Shown here: positions 1-10,440 of the stretch, one piece after another
Layout: the number at the start of each line of letters is the position of its first letter
Numbering within the stretch: position 1 is the stretch's first letter
NCBI GenBank assembly: GCA_024180945.1
Contig: JAKSGN010000033.1
Span: 372,001 to 436,000 of the forward strand
Source: Macrophomina tecta
Taxonomy: Eukaryota > Ascomycota > Dothideomycetes > Botryosphaeriales > Botryosphaeriaceae
Reading direction: 5' to 3'
Length of the DNA: 64,000 bases
Made by a program: the position numbers and the translations under genes
Notes under the pieces: generated by a model
The model's input: only the letters and a program-made list of their open reading frames with translations
What the model was told of the DNA's origin: nothing
Databases searched by the model: none

Positions 1-2154
1 CGCGCGTAGAGGTTTCTTGGTGGTGGCGCTCGATAAGTATTATATTTTTAGTTACTAGGAGTTCGTACTTCTTTTCGTCTTATTCGATCCGGATTTTCTA
101 AAGAGTATTCTGGCGCTATTTCTAGAGGACTATTAAGGCAAGGCTTCTTTAATACGAAATCTAGATAGTCCTAAGGTTGCCCTATTCGTTATATAAGTGC
201 TCGCTAATGCAGTATCTTTTAGTAAGAACTTCTAATAAGATAAGGGTATTCTATTTATTAGATAGTATTAGAGGGTTTTCTAATTATACGCTATCGCCGC
301 TTTTGGTTGTGCTTTTATAGAGTTCTTTTATTTCGCTATTAACTAGTTCTTCGTCTAAGGGGAAACTATTAATAATCTTATCGGTCTTGATAACTTTCTC
401 GTTCCTAGTTATTATACCGAATTGTCGCGGTTTATAGGGATACTATTCTAATATATTCTTGCTGCTTTGGTGCGTCTAATAGTTATCGTTGTAGTAGGCT
501 GTCTAGTGTAGTATATCGTAATTATCTTAACGGGATATAATCGATACTTCGCGTTAGGCGCTTAAGGTCTGCTTCTTTTTTTTTTTATTGCGAGGGTTCT
601 GCGGATACTTAGAAGAGAAGTACTTATTACTACCGTAGGTAATATAGAGTCGATTCTTATAGCGCTATTTCTATTTGTTTATTTAGTTTAGATTAGGTTC
701 TTTAGGCTTTTTATTATTATTTCGACTCTTATTCCCTTTCTTATTATCTTAACGGTTAGCGGCGTCTAAAGCTATAGTATTTTTTTTTTTTAACGTGGTG
801 CGTTCTTGGCGTGGCTTAGTTATATTCGCTTAATAGCTATTCTTCTTCTCGAACTATTTGTTGGTGCGTCTTCTATCTATATCGATAGCTAGGCGGATTA
901 GTTTCGGGAGCGTTTCTAGTTTATTATAGTAGGATATAGCTTCTTTAATCTCGTTCTTTAGGCCGCGGTAGTATAGCTATTAGAGCGTGTAGTCTAAGTA
1001 TTCTCTAGCGACGTAGGCTACTTCTTAGAATTCGGCCATGTAGTCGAGTACGGACTTTTTTTACTAGATTTTAAAAAGAATTTAATTGGCACGCTTAGCC
1101 TCGTTAATAGTACTAAAAGCGTTCTGTAGTTATTTAGCGAATATTCTATAGTCGGAGAAGATGGCCTAGGTCTAAGGCGACTATTACTATTATAGCTTCT
1201 TCTAGGTTTCTTATTTATACGGTCTGAACTACTTTTCTGCTGCTCCTTAGAGGAAGGTACTAGCGTAGCGAATCTTATTTATGTCGTTGCTAAATTATTC
1301 TTTAGCGAAGTATAGATAGTCTTTTAGCTATATAAGAAAGCTTTACGTCTTAGTACGTTCTCTATAGTAAAGGTCCGGCTTTAGTATCTTAATCTTAGTG
1401 GTTAGGTCCCTTATAGGGCTTGGCCTAGTAGCTTAATTCTACCGATTCCTTAGGACGAGATTCTCGGCTCGTAGTTTCTAAATTATCTATATAAGTTCTC
1501 TTATAGTAGGCTCCGTTTGCTCCTATCGAGCGGGCTGAGGGGGCCCGGGAGTTAGTATATAAGGAATAGCTAGACGATCTTATCCCGCGCTAATATCCTC
1601 TATATTAATCGAGTCTATTGCTGTTTTCTAAACTCGTTAGGGGGTAATACCTTACCCGATAAGACTTAATCTTAGAGCCTTCCTCTCCTTACAAGGATAG
1701 TAGTTAAAGTATAACGAGCGGGCCTCTACCTCTAAGAATCTAAATACTAAAGAGGGAGAAAACCTGTTAAGGGGGTTTTCTTAAGTAGATATAAGAAGAG
1801 GGTAAGAGCAAGTCGAATACGTAATAAGACTAAGTACTACGTGCGAAGGCCATGTTACTAATAATATATAAATTGTTATTAAAGTTGACTACGAAGGTTA
1901 AAGCTATCTAAGGAGTATAGTTTATATATAGTAGGAAAGTATATATAATCTAGTAGTTTAGAGGTTTATTTTGTCGATCCGTTGAACGTCTGAACTGGTA
2001 GTTTATGAGTTTAGAGCGCCAAGCCTTTGAACAGTTGAACTAGGGGTCATATGACCCGTATGGCCCGTGCTTAGGGAATCGTTCTGCGATTGTACCTTCG
2101 CCCCGCTTGTCTTCTTCCCTAACCTCTTAACCCCGTGAAGGCTGCGCCGTAACA
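1..2154 (-). mobile_element. Ty3/gypsy retrotransposon, 5' end, RIP-mutated, runs off window start
   Basis: The minus strand matches the 5' part of the complete element at 22040-30324: LTR, then the gag region, up to roughly the start of pol, where the window ends. The stretch 1-1980 has almost no CA or TG and is rich in TA and TAG, as expected for RIP, so no open frame remains. The outer end is the LTR start (TGTTACGGCGCAGCC on the minus strand, ending at base 2154). Its middle differs from the LTRs of the complete copy, so it is a related subfamily. The other end and the target duplication lie outside the window. Confidence 0.85.
1710..2154 (-). repeat. Gypsy LTR (5' LTR of the left element)
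   Basis: This 445-bp LTR starts TGTTACGGCGC and ends ...CGTTATA (RIP form of CGTTACA) on the minus strand, matching both ends of the 469-bp LTRs at 22040 and 29856. The inner half carries RIP changes; the outer 150-170 bp keep CA and TG. A 14-bp perfect palindrome, GGGTCATATGACCC, lies at 2044-2057. It abuts the remnant of the helicase-like gene, so the insertion happened inside that gene. Confidence 0.8.
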
Positions 2155-2814
2155 CTTACATATCGGGGTTTGCGACAATGTGTCTGCAAGGGCTGTCCGG
2201 GGGGAGCGACTGTACGGCCTCAAACACGGTCCACGGCTTTGCTTCATCCTTTTTCGCCTCAATGAATGCGAGATCTTCATCTGGATAAGTTTTTTCAAGT
2301 AAGCCTTGGCTCCAAGGACGGGATAAAAGTGATGAAAGCCTCTGCAGGAGAAGAAGCCTTACCTGAGCTATTCTCCTCCATGTCCCTCCTCATCGACGGC
2401 CACAAAATTCGAAGAAGACCAACGACGTCCTTCATACCAGTGTTAGCTGCATCTTTCAAACTCATTTGAGCGGCATTGGAGTCACTTACCGTTGCGTCGT
2501 TCAGCTGAAATGTTGCTGAAAGAATCCAGTTGATAGGAGCTTTGACCTTGAGAATGCACTGATGCACTCTCGTATCCCAATGGCGGAGACGGTGACCTTC
2601 ATCATTGATTGTCACCCCAAACACTCCCTCATACCTCGAAGTATAACGTCGGATGGTGTAGCAGCCTCTTTTCCTTGAATACCTTGAGCCCGCCGGCCTC
2701 CCATCTACTACCTCGTGAGTGCTTTCCAGGGACCTTGCTGCGAATGTGTCGTAGGGGACAACAAAAACAGTCCTGGACGCCTTTGGGTCACTCGTATCAA
2801 ACATGTACCTCAAA
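2155..2814 (-). pseudogene. SNF2-type helicase-like gene, C-terminal fragment
   Basis: This is the continuation of the gene at 5675-8261, separated from it by the hAT element. After the insertion the frame reads through a helicase motif II (NDEGHRLRHWD) and a motif III-like ILSATF, placing it in the ATPase core of SNF2-family proteins. A 58-bp intron at 2305-2362 (GTAAG...CAAG) restores the frame, and exon 4 runs 2304-2155. It ends at the gypsy LTR: the last bases read GATATGTAAG, which is either a TAA stop or a 5' splice site. The C-terminal helicase lobe is missing. The gene must be non-functional in this form. Confidence 0.75.
2807..2814. repeat. hAT copy 1 target-site duplication (left)
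   Basis: ACCTCAAA lies directly before the CAGGG end of the transposon and is repeated exactly at 5675-5682. An 8-bp duplication is diagnostic of hAT insertion. Confidence 0.95.
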
Positions 2815-5674
2815 CAGGGTGGCAATCAATTCAATAATATTGACGGTCAATCAATATTGACCAATGTCTTGGCAATCAATCAATCAACTGAGGTCTGTCA
2901 TTTTCGTCAATCAATCAATTGCTCCGGGCCAGTTGATTGACGATATTGATTGACGGCTTACCTTGTATAGAAAGCAGCTTTGATGATCATCTCGCTCTTG
3001 TGGCGCTCAAGCCACGTCAGGCTAGCCTTTTATCTGATACACTCTTGGCACACAACGTGTCGGGCACATTCTCTTGGCAGCTAGTATATAAACGCTCTCT
3101 CAGAATGGCTAGAAGGGACAGCTGAATCTGCTCTTTCAGATCCGTTCTACATTTTCTCAGCAGCTCAGCAGCAACTCTCCCACTATCAAGATGGACTCTA
3201 GCAACGATCAACACTCTGTTTTAAGCCTCTCTAGCGCGCCCACTAGCCTCTTTTCCTCTCAACAGGACTCAGATCCTGCGCAACCCACCAATCTTGCCGT
3301 TGATGGCCGAGGACCTGTACGCGAAGGGTGGGAGTACTTCCCATGGCAGAAATTCCGTGGATATCATGTCACAGAGTCAAAGCAGCGCAGCGGGTGGACT
3401 TGGGAGCACGCATATGACATTGAGGACGTAGAAGGGCGTACCCGCTGGGTCTGTATGTACTGCGTGCACAAGAAAGCCCACAAACCAGCTAGCTTCGCTG
3501 CTGCTGGCACTGATAATCAGGCAAGGCACCTGGTGACTGAGCACAAGGTTGAGGATCCTACAGGGAAGCGTCACGTCAAACGGGCCAAGATTTCAGTTGC
3601 TCAGCGGCTTGGACTGGATACGAATAGGCCTTCAGAGCAGGCTATTGTCAATCGCCTTGTCACATCATTCAATCCGGCGTACTTCCAGCAACTACTCACT
3701 GATTGGGTCTCATCTGATAACATTCCTTTCCGCAAGCTTGAAAGCGAGAGATTCAGGCGCGTTCTTAGCTATTTGAATCCTGCAGTAACGTCTACTGGCA
3801 GCCTTCCAACACACTCTACTGTTCGTAAATGGCTACTTGATGAATTCAACCGCCATAAAGGGATCGTTGCTGAGCTTCTTCAGAGCTCACCTGGCCTTAT
3901 ACACCTTGCCTTTGACGGCTGGACGTCGTGTAATCACCTCTCTCTACTCGGTATTAACGTCTTCTTCCTTACGTTCTCTGGCACGCTTCGCAAGTTCCTT
4001 ATTGGCCTCCCACACGCCGAAGGACGGCATACTGGTGACAGCCTTGCGGAAGAGGTAGCCCAGATAATTATGGAATGGGGCATTGGAGGGCAACTTGGCT
4101 ACTTTGTCACGGATAACGCGTCAAACAACGACACGTGCATGGACGCGCTAGCTGAAGAGTTTGGCTTCAATCACAAGCACCGCCGCTTGCGCTGCATTGG
4201 CCATATCATAAACCTGGTAGTCCGCCAGATCCTCTTTGGCAAGGAAGCTGACGCGTTCGAGAACGACTGCGCTCAGCCAAAGGAGCTACTCGCTGAGCTC
4301 CTACTCTGGCGCAAGAAGGGCCCTATCGGCAAGCTTCACAATATCGTCCACTGGATTCAGCGCTCAAACCTTGTCTATCAGAGACTGCACCAACTTCAGC
4401 GGAACGAGCAAGCGTTGACTGGCGAAAACGGCCCTACCTACGAGATTATAGAAGATAATGCGACACGATGGAACTCTACCTCCGCCATGATTGAGCGCGC
4501 AATCAAGCTACAGTCAGTCATTGACGCCCTCGTCCTCCACGAAGTTCAAGAATGGGATAAATACGTCAAGCCTCGCACTGCTAGTAGGACTCAGCCAATG
4601 CCAGCTAAGACAAAGAACAAGCCGGCAATCGTGGATGATTATCTAACCTCAGATGATTGGGCAACTCTTGCTGAATATCACTCCATCTTGAAGCCTTTTC
4701 ATGAAGTCACAATCAGGCTACAAGCCAACCCAACTAGTGGTAGGTTTGGCGGCTTATGGGAAGTCCTTCCATGCATGGAGTACCTGTTGAACAAGCTGGA
4801 GGAGGTCAAGATCCGCACAGATCAGTATCCTGACTCTCACTTCAAGGTGAACATCAATTTGGGGTGGGCTAAGCTAGATGAGTACTATCAGCTCCTTGAT
4901 GATACTCCAGCTTACGTCGCAGCTTGCGCCCTTCACCCTGCCTACCGCTGGGAGTGGATTGAGGATCAGTGGGCATTCAAGAAGAGCTGGATCAAGAAGG
5001 CAAAGGCAGCTGTTCTAAAGCTCTGGAAGGATGAGTATCAGTCAATTGCTATTGCTGAGGACCCACAGCTACCGCAGAAGCGTAAACGCGAACATCTCAG
5101 CGAATTTGACAGCTGGCTTGCTGCCTCCAGGAGGACCAAGCATCTAGATCTGACCGAGGATGAGTACACCTACTGGCAGCTCGATACCTCTCCTACAGAT
5201 GACGCAGTCACCAATCCAGTTGATTACTGGATACTACGCCGCCAGCAATACCCCCGCCTATCACGTATGGCTCTGGACCTCTTTTCTATACCGGCAATGT
5301 CGGCAGAGGTGGAGAGGATATTCAGTTTGGCAGGACAAATGGTGACGCCATTGCGCAATAGGCTGGAGGCCAATACTATAGCAGTTGGGCAGATACTACG
5401 CTCATGGAACGCATAAGGCATCATTGAAAGAAGTTGAGGACTCTATACACGCGGGAGTAGCTATAGCTAGCAAGAGTTAGCTAGATTGTATGGCTATCAA
5501 TCTCAACACTATGCCAAGCATCACGAGATTTTGCTACGTGAACCGTGTGTCAATCAATTCAATTCAATCAATATCAACACCTTATTGATCAATCAATTTG
5601 ACCTTATTGGAAAATCCTATCAATCAATCAATCTGGACCCGATATTGACGTTGATTGAATTGATTGCCACCCTG
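2815..5674 (+). mobile_element. hAT DNA transposon, copy 1 (complete)
   Basis: This 2,860-bp element has perfect 21-bp terminal inverted repeats (2815-2835 and 5654-5674) starting CAGGGTGGCAATCAATTC and is flanked by the 8-bp duplication ACCTCAAA. About 130-150 bp at each end are packed with TCAATCAAT/ATTGATTGA subterminal repeats, the usual binding sites for hAT transposases. It carries one transposase gene on the plus strand, antisense to the helicase-like gene it interrupts. It is nearly identical to the inverted copy at 60765-63624 and shows no RIP, so the insertion is recent. A TATATAAA box lies at 3085-3092, about 100 bp before the transposase ATG. Confidence 0.97.
3191..5416 (+). CDS. 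hAT-family transposase (copy 1, 741 aa)
   Basis: Cut-and-paste transposase acting on the CAGGG ends of its own element. A BED-type zinc finger is visible near residues 87-118 (CMYC ... HLVTEH). The RNase H-like catalytic core includes FDGWTS (around residue 240) and TDNASNNDTC (around 305). The C-terminal hATC dimerisation domain covers about 650-735 (YPRLSRMALDLFSIPAMSAEVERIFS). The frame has no intron. Compared with the copy at 61002-63248 the protein ends seven residues early because GAA became TAA; this lies beyond the hATC domain and may be harmless. The start is the first ATG after a TATA box. Likely active or recently active. Confidence 0.95.
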   Translation: MDSSNDQHSVLSLSSAPTSLFSSQQDSDPAQPTNLAVDGRGPVREGWEYFPWQKFRGYHVTESKQRSGWTWEHAYDIEDVEGRTRWVCMYCVHKKAHKPASFAAAGTDNQARHLVTEHKVEDPTGKRHVKRAKISVAQRLGLDTNRPSEQAIVNRLVTSFNPAYFQQLLTDWVSSDNIPFRKLESERFRRVLSYLNPAVTSTGSLPTHSTVRKWLLDEFNRHKGIVAELLQSSPGLIHLAFDGWTSCNHLSLLGINVFFLTFSGTLRKFLIGLPHAEGRHTGDSLAEEVAQIIMEWGIGGQLGYFVTDNASNNDTCMDALAEEFGFNHKHRRLRCIGHIINLVVRQILFGKEADAFENDCAQPKELLAELLLWRKKGPIGKLHNIVHWIQRSNLVYQRLHQLQRNEQALTGENGPTYEIIEDNATRWNSTSAMIERAIKLQSVIDALVLHEVQEWDKYVKPRTASRTQPMPAKTKNKPAIVDDYLTSDDWATLAEYHSILKPFHEVTIRLQANPTSGRFGGLWEVLPCMEYLLNKLEEVKIRTDQYPDSHFKVNINLGWAKLDEYYQLLDDTPAYVAACALHPAYRWEWIEDQWAFKKSWIKKAKAAVLKLWKDEYQSIAIAEDPQLPQKRKREHLSEFDSWLAASRRTKHLDLTEDEYTYWQLDTSPTDDAVTNPVDYWILRRQQYPRLSRMALDLFSIPAMSAEVERIFSLAGQMVTPLRNRLEANTIAVGQILRSWNA

Positions 5675-8261
5675 ACCTCAAATGCTGAGGCCAATGTTTA
5701 AGGTCATAGGGCGCATTCGTCACGGCGGTCCTAGAGACCCATCTGTTTGCCATCACTTCGTTGGCAGGCTTGTCCTCATTGGATATGACGACCTCCAAAT
5801 TCGGGAAGGTTTTGTAAAGGATATCCACCCATTGATGAAACACAGGCCCGTTAGGCGTGACAAGAAGCATAGGCTTGTGTTCATTAGCGTGCTCAGACAT
5901 GTATGTGCCGTACGCATCCATGAACAGTGACGCGGTTCCAGTCTTTCCTGTACCAGTCGAGTCTGCGAGAAATCCTCCACTGGTCTTCAAACAGGTTTGT
6001 GAATCGTAGGCCTCCTTGGTGGCGAGATCGTCCGGTTCCTCTGCAAAGTTGGGCACAAAACCCATCGATCGTTGAAGCATAAACGCTGCGCCAGTTATCT
6101 GAGTGTCGAGGGCAGTGAATTTGTTCTTGAGCGTTCTTGATTGGCATAAGTCCAGAGAGGCGTCGTGCTTATGGGAGCCGCTCTTCGCCATTCCCAAAAG
6201 CCTTCTCGAGTCTTCTACCGGCGGTCCTGTTTGGAGGCCACCACCGGAGAAGTACTTGAGAACCTCCTTGTTCCTCTCCGCGTCAAAGTCCTCGCCGGCC
6301 TACAAAAGATTTCAGTGATACATACAAATTAGAATGGTTAGATAACTCTCTTACCTCGGCATTTAGCATGTTTGCGCTGATACTACGATCTCTGGCAATG
6401 ATCTCTTGCCTAACCTGCTCTGACAAAGAGAGCTTCTTGGGTCGACTTGCCTGGCCGCCTTTGGTACCTTTTCCCTTCCGACCTTTCGAGACTGCCAACG
6501 CCTTCGGAGGCGGACCGGAGGCAGACCTACTGACAGGCTGGGTCGTATCCATGGCAAGAACGTGGTCAATGGCCTCTAGTCGAAAGTTATCTAGGCCCTC
6601 GGCAGTGTACGCATCGTGCCCAGAATACTCTCGGAGCATTTGTTCTCGCTTGCTTGCCGGAGGAAAGAGATCCGCCGGTAACTTCATCTTTCTTTGCGTG
6701 ATTGCCCTTGTCCCTTGGGCAAGAAACCGGTCGATACGAGCTCGAGACTCGTCTTTTCTATCGTTGCTCGCTTGCTGTGAAGAGGGGCGTTCGCCTTCAA
6801 ACTTGTTTGATAAGCTCTGCTGTCCGGAGGGTTTCTTGTGCTGCACGTCGCCATCAGCGCCGAACTCCACATACTGCCTCAGAACCAAAGGGACACCAGC
6901 AAATTCCAGAGGGGATTCTCCTTCTCCCAATGGACGAAGAGAGTATAGCAATGTTCCTCGAGGGGTTTCAGTGATCTTCTTTTTGACCTCTACCCAAGGA
7001 ATCTTTGTACCGTCGCCATAAAGCAAAATCGCGTTTGCTCTCTTCTTCTTCTTGCTGCTGCTTCCTTCCGCCTCTTGATCTTCCAAGAAAAGGTGCAGAG
7101 AAAAGAATTGCAGCTCAAGACGGCGGAAGTCGAGTTGATTCCGTACGCAGTCAAGAAACTCTTCCAGCGTTGGAAAGACGCGAGGATCGGAGTTGCACCT
7201 GACAGCAGAAGATGGGAGGGAGAGACGAAGACGACGAAAGATGTCTTCTTCGTGCTCCTCCAAGTCTTCCTCAAACATGTTCGGAAGCTCATCACGCTCC
7301 AGTGTCAGGTCATGCAGAGGAAGCTCTGGTTGTGATGTTGGCGTTGGCTTGGCTTGGGGTTCTTCTTCAGCGTCAGGTGGTGCTAGCATCCATGAAGGAA
7401 TGGCATCGACGGGAATACTGAGCGGCATGAACGGTTCCTTCGCATTCAAGAATTGCTCTTCCCATCTCTTTCCAGTCATCAGATGCCTCAATCGTTTCAG
7501 AACATTGAACGCCCGGTTCCAAGCTTCGGTCTCTTCCTCGCCAAGTTCTGTAGCCGGCCCCCATGAAACGCTGTTGACCACATTGATATCATGCGATGTG
7601 GGAATGGCCTTGCCAGTCAGTCCTTCGAAGAGGTTTGAAGCTGATATTTGACGTTCTGACTTCTCCTTCCTCGACTGTTGCAAGGACGAGTTCGTATTCT
7701 GCACAAGTATGCGAAGGATGCCAGCGAGCATTGAGTTCTTTCTGGACTTCTCAGCCCTGTCCCATGCTGCATCCTTTTTTCCCTTGCCTTTGCCATTCGA
7801 GTCAGAGTTGGCACCGTAAAGGCCAATGAGTGCGTCATAATTCAACGGGAATGACTGGTCCACGTCTCTCGAGTCCGCTAGGAGCTCAAAGGCGGCAACA
7901 GTGTTGTGGGCGGCGTCGGTATGGTTGATCCAATGGACGTATGCCTCGAGAACCGGGAAGCTCAGCAGAAAGTGACGAAATTCTCCTTGGTCTTCGAAGA
8001 ACAGGTAGGCGGCAACATCCACTTCTCTGACCCAGAGCATGACCCGGTGATCGAAATTCGAGCCCTTGATGGGGCGATCATTCCTCACTTTGTCGTCGTC
8101 CCGCTTCTTCTTTCGAGCCGTTCTCCTTCGCTCCTACTGCAAGTCAGCAAGGCGTTCAAACAAGTTTGAGGAAAAGGCATTCAATGACTTACCTGACGGA
8201 AACCTTCCATGGCAGCTGCACCGGATGCTGAAGACTCGGCACCGACAGTGGAGTCAGCCAT
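5675..8261 (-). pseudogene. SNF2-type helicase-like gene, N-terminal part, disrupted by hAT
   Basis: The gene starts at ATG 8261. Exon 1 is 8261-8193 (23 codons), exon 2 is 8133-6355, and exon 3 runs from 6299 into the hAT target duplication at 5675-5682. Introns are 8134-8192 and 6300-6354, both phase 0. About 590 residues of charged, lysine-rich N-terminal sequence precede the ATPase domain. That domain shows a Walker A loop ADSTGTGKT (SNF2 proteins usually have ADEMGLGKT) and a motif Ia-like block PMLLVTPNGPVFHQW. The insertion falls inside a codon; skipping the element and one duplication copy restores one frame into 2806-2363. Function is probably a chromatin-type or DNA-dependent ATPase. 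The family is certain only to SNF2/SF2 level. Confidence 0.8.
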
Positions 8262-9313
8262 TTTCGCGGCCGCAATGATGAAGTGAAACACCTTCCCTCA
8301 ACAGCGCATTGAAGTAAGATGCAATGCGGAAGGGAAGCTGAAGGGGTGAGTATTGCGCAGTTGAACGTCGATCTGGTTGACCTAGTTAGTACAGCTCAAT
8401 AGTGCCCTTGTCGCGAAATGAAACGATTCGTCAATGTCCAAGTGAAGCGAGGTTGGGTGAACAGCGTACCTTGTGGCGCCCAGTACTCGGTTCTCAGCCT
8501 CCGTCAAGTGCCTGCGAATGCCACTCTGCTCGAGGAGGGGGTAGCAGAAGGCGTGAGTCTGCAGGAGAGAGGTTTGGTGATGTGGTATGTGATGTTGAGG
8601 GAGAGGTGGGAGGCGAGGAAAAGGTAGGGTTGCCACGCGTACACGTGCCCTCGTGCGCGTGATGGCTTGACACGAGTTCGGCGCTCGCTCCTACCTGTTG
8701 TGCGAGCAGTGATGGAAAAAAGAAGAGCGAGCAAGGATAGCAAAATCTGAGCCGTTCAGGGAACAAGGAATATCTGTTTATCGTAATCGAATAGCACTAG
8801 CAAGCACAGTAACAAAGCGGGAGCTCAGATCCGAATACCGTGCGCGCCGCGCTCACCCTCGCACTTCGCCTTGACTCCTCCCGCCGCTCTCTGCTCCGCG
8901 CGCGACACTCCCTCATCTGCGCCTCGCGATCCATACTAGACGGCCCACGCTGTTCGTCCTCGCGCCAGCGGTCCTCGCGCCGTCTATCCCGCTCCTACTA
9001 CCTCTCAGCCCACCGATCGCGATAAACCCAAACGCCGCGTTGCTCCTACGCTCCTCCCGCTCCGAAAACCCCCTCAAACCCTACCGCAATAATCTCTACC
9101 GTCCCCAGCCCGCCCAGGTCGAGCCTATCCAGGAACCGCGCCTTTATCAACGCCGCCCGGCGCCGCTCCGCCTCACCCTCCTTCCACCACTACGCGCCCA
9201 GCAAGCGCATCTTCGCCCAAATGCATCATCCTCGTCCTCTCTACTCGGTCCCGATAATGGCGGAATCTCGTCGGCCGGGGTGGCGGGCAGGCAGAGGAAC
9301 TCGAGGTCGGCGG
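8262..9313. other. Intergenic region, promoter side of the helicase-like gene
   Basis: No supported gene. The part next to 8262 is the presumed promoter and 5' UTR of the minus-strand helicase-like gene. The stretch 8840-9230 is C-rich and repetitive in composition (many CTCC, CGC runs); its open frames look like composition artefacts. This is where the missing N-terminal half of the transporter relic would be expected, but I see no transporter sequence. Confidence 0.5.
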
Positions 9314-9372
9314 TGGACCTAGAACTGCGCCCTCGCCTTTGCCGTTCTCCCGCTTCTCTGGTCTATCAACTG
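9314..9372 (+). repeat. 59-bp direct repeat, copy A (misplaced helix-11 segment)
   Basis: Matches 10049-10107 with three mismatches. It codes for the same transporter segment (NCALAFAV.PLLWSIN) but sits 735 bp upstream, directly before the intron preceding helix 7. Confidence 0.85.
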
Positions 9373-10048
9373 CGCCGTGAGTCTAGCTGTAATAAGTGCT
9401 GCGCTGACATTCGTACAGTTGTCTACATCATGGAGGCTGCTGGTGTCGGCTCGCCCCTCCTCACTGCTTCTATTCAGTACATCATCAACGTCGCTCTGAC
9501 CCTCCCGGCCATCCTCTACCTTGACCGCTTTGGTCGTAGGCCCGCTCTGCTTGTCGGCTCGTTCCTCATGATGATGTGGTTGTTCATCTCTGGTTCCGTT
9601 CAGGGAGCTTACGGCAGACCCAACCCACGCACTGATCCCACTCTGGATGACATCTCGTGGGTCCTTATGGGCAACCCGTCTGCTTCCAAGGCCGTCATTG
9701 CCTGCTCCTACCTCTTCGTCGCCTCTTTTGCCACCACTTGGGGCCCGACCTCCTGGGTAAGCCGATATCTATTCCCCCCCTTCTACCCGCAATTTCTCCA
9801 GGTTTTGCAGGGAGTGGAATCAACCATCCGGTTGCAAGCGTTATCCCTTTTTCTACTTCTTCTTTTTCTCGGTACTAGTGTCCGGATGGCTGCCTTAAAC
9901 CTTACCCGTCATCTTTCGAGGCCCTACTTCCAGTCATTCTATATAGCTCTATGCAGCGTGGCTTGCTGACCGATTGCAGACATACCCCAGTGAAATATAC
10001 CCGGCCAAGATTCGTGCCAAGGCAGTGTCCCTTTCGACCGCCACCAAC

Positions 10049-10107
10049 TGGACCTGGAACTGCGCCCTCGCCTTCGCCGTTCCCCCGCTTCTCTGGTCTA
10101 TCAACTG
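10049..10107 (+). repeat. 59-bp direct repeat, copy B (in place)
   Basis: The copy in its expected position within the transporter exon 9980-10113; partner of 9314-9372. Confidence 0.85.
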
Positions 10108-10140
10108 GAAGATGTAAGCGCACATCACTGGATTCAACCC

Positions 10141-10162
10141 AAAAAAAAAAAAAAAAAAAAAA
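10141..10162 (+). repeat. A22 homopolymer in a transporter intron
   Basis: A run of 22 adenines lies inside the intron 10114-10184. It is a likely site of length variation and of sequencing error. Confidence 0.9.
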
Positions 10163-10440
10163 GGTCGCTAATCCCTCATCACAGGTACATGATCTTCGCT
10201 GCGTTCAATGGTGCCGCCCTCATCCACATGTTCTTCACCGCCCCTGAGACCAAAGGAAAGACGCTCGAGGAGATGGACGATGTCTTCGACTCGGGCATCC
10301 CGGCCTGGAAATCCAACACCGCCCTCAAGGGGTCCAAGCTCGACCGCCTCGCCAGCGAGATCGAGAAGGGAGAGGTCAAGGTCACTTTCGGCGCCATTGG
10401 CGAGAAGCCCAACGCCACCGAGACGGTCGAGGCCAAGTAG

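Larger units (their letters stand above)
9314..10440 (+). pseudogene. MFS hexose transporter, C-terminal half only
   Basis: The sequence encodes roughly the second six membrane helices of a fungal high-affinity hexose transporter. Visible are VYIMEAAGVGSPLLTASIQY (helix 7), DRFGRRPALL (the loop motif of sugar porters), WGPTSW|TYPSEIYPAKIRAKA (helix 10 signature) and the end PETKGKTLEEMDDVFDSG. Exons are about 9415-9756, 9980-10113 and 10185-10440; introns are 9757-9979 and 10114-10184. Upstream of 9415, where helices 1-6 should be, there is instead a 59-bp duplicate of the helix-11 coding segment. With no start codon or N-terminal half it cannot make a normal transporter. Sugar specificity cannot be read from this half. 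Confidence 0.8.
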
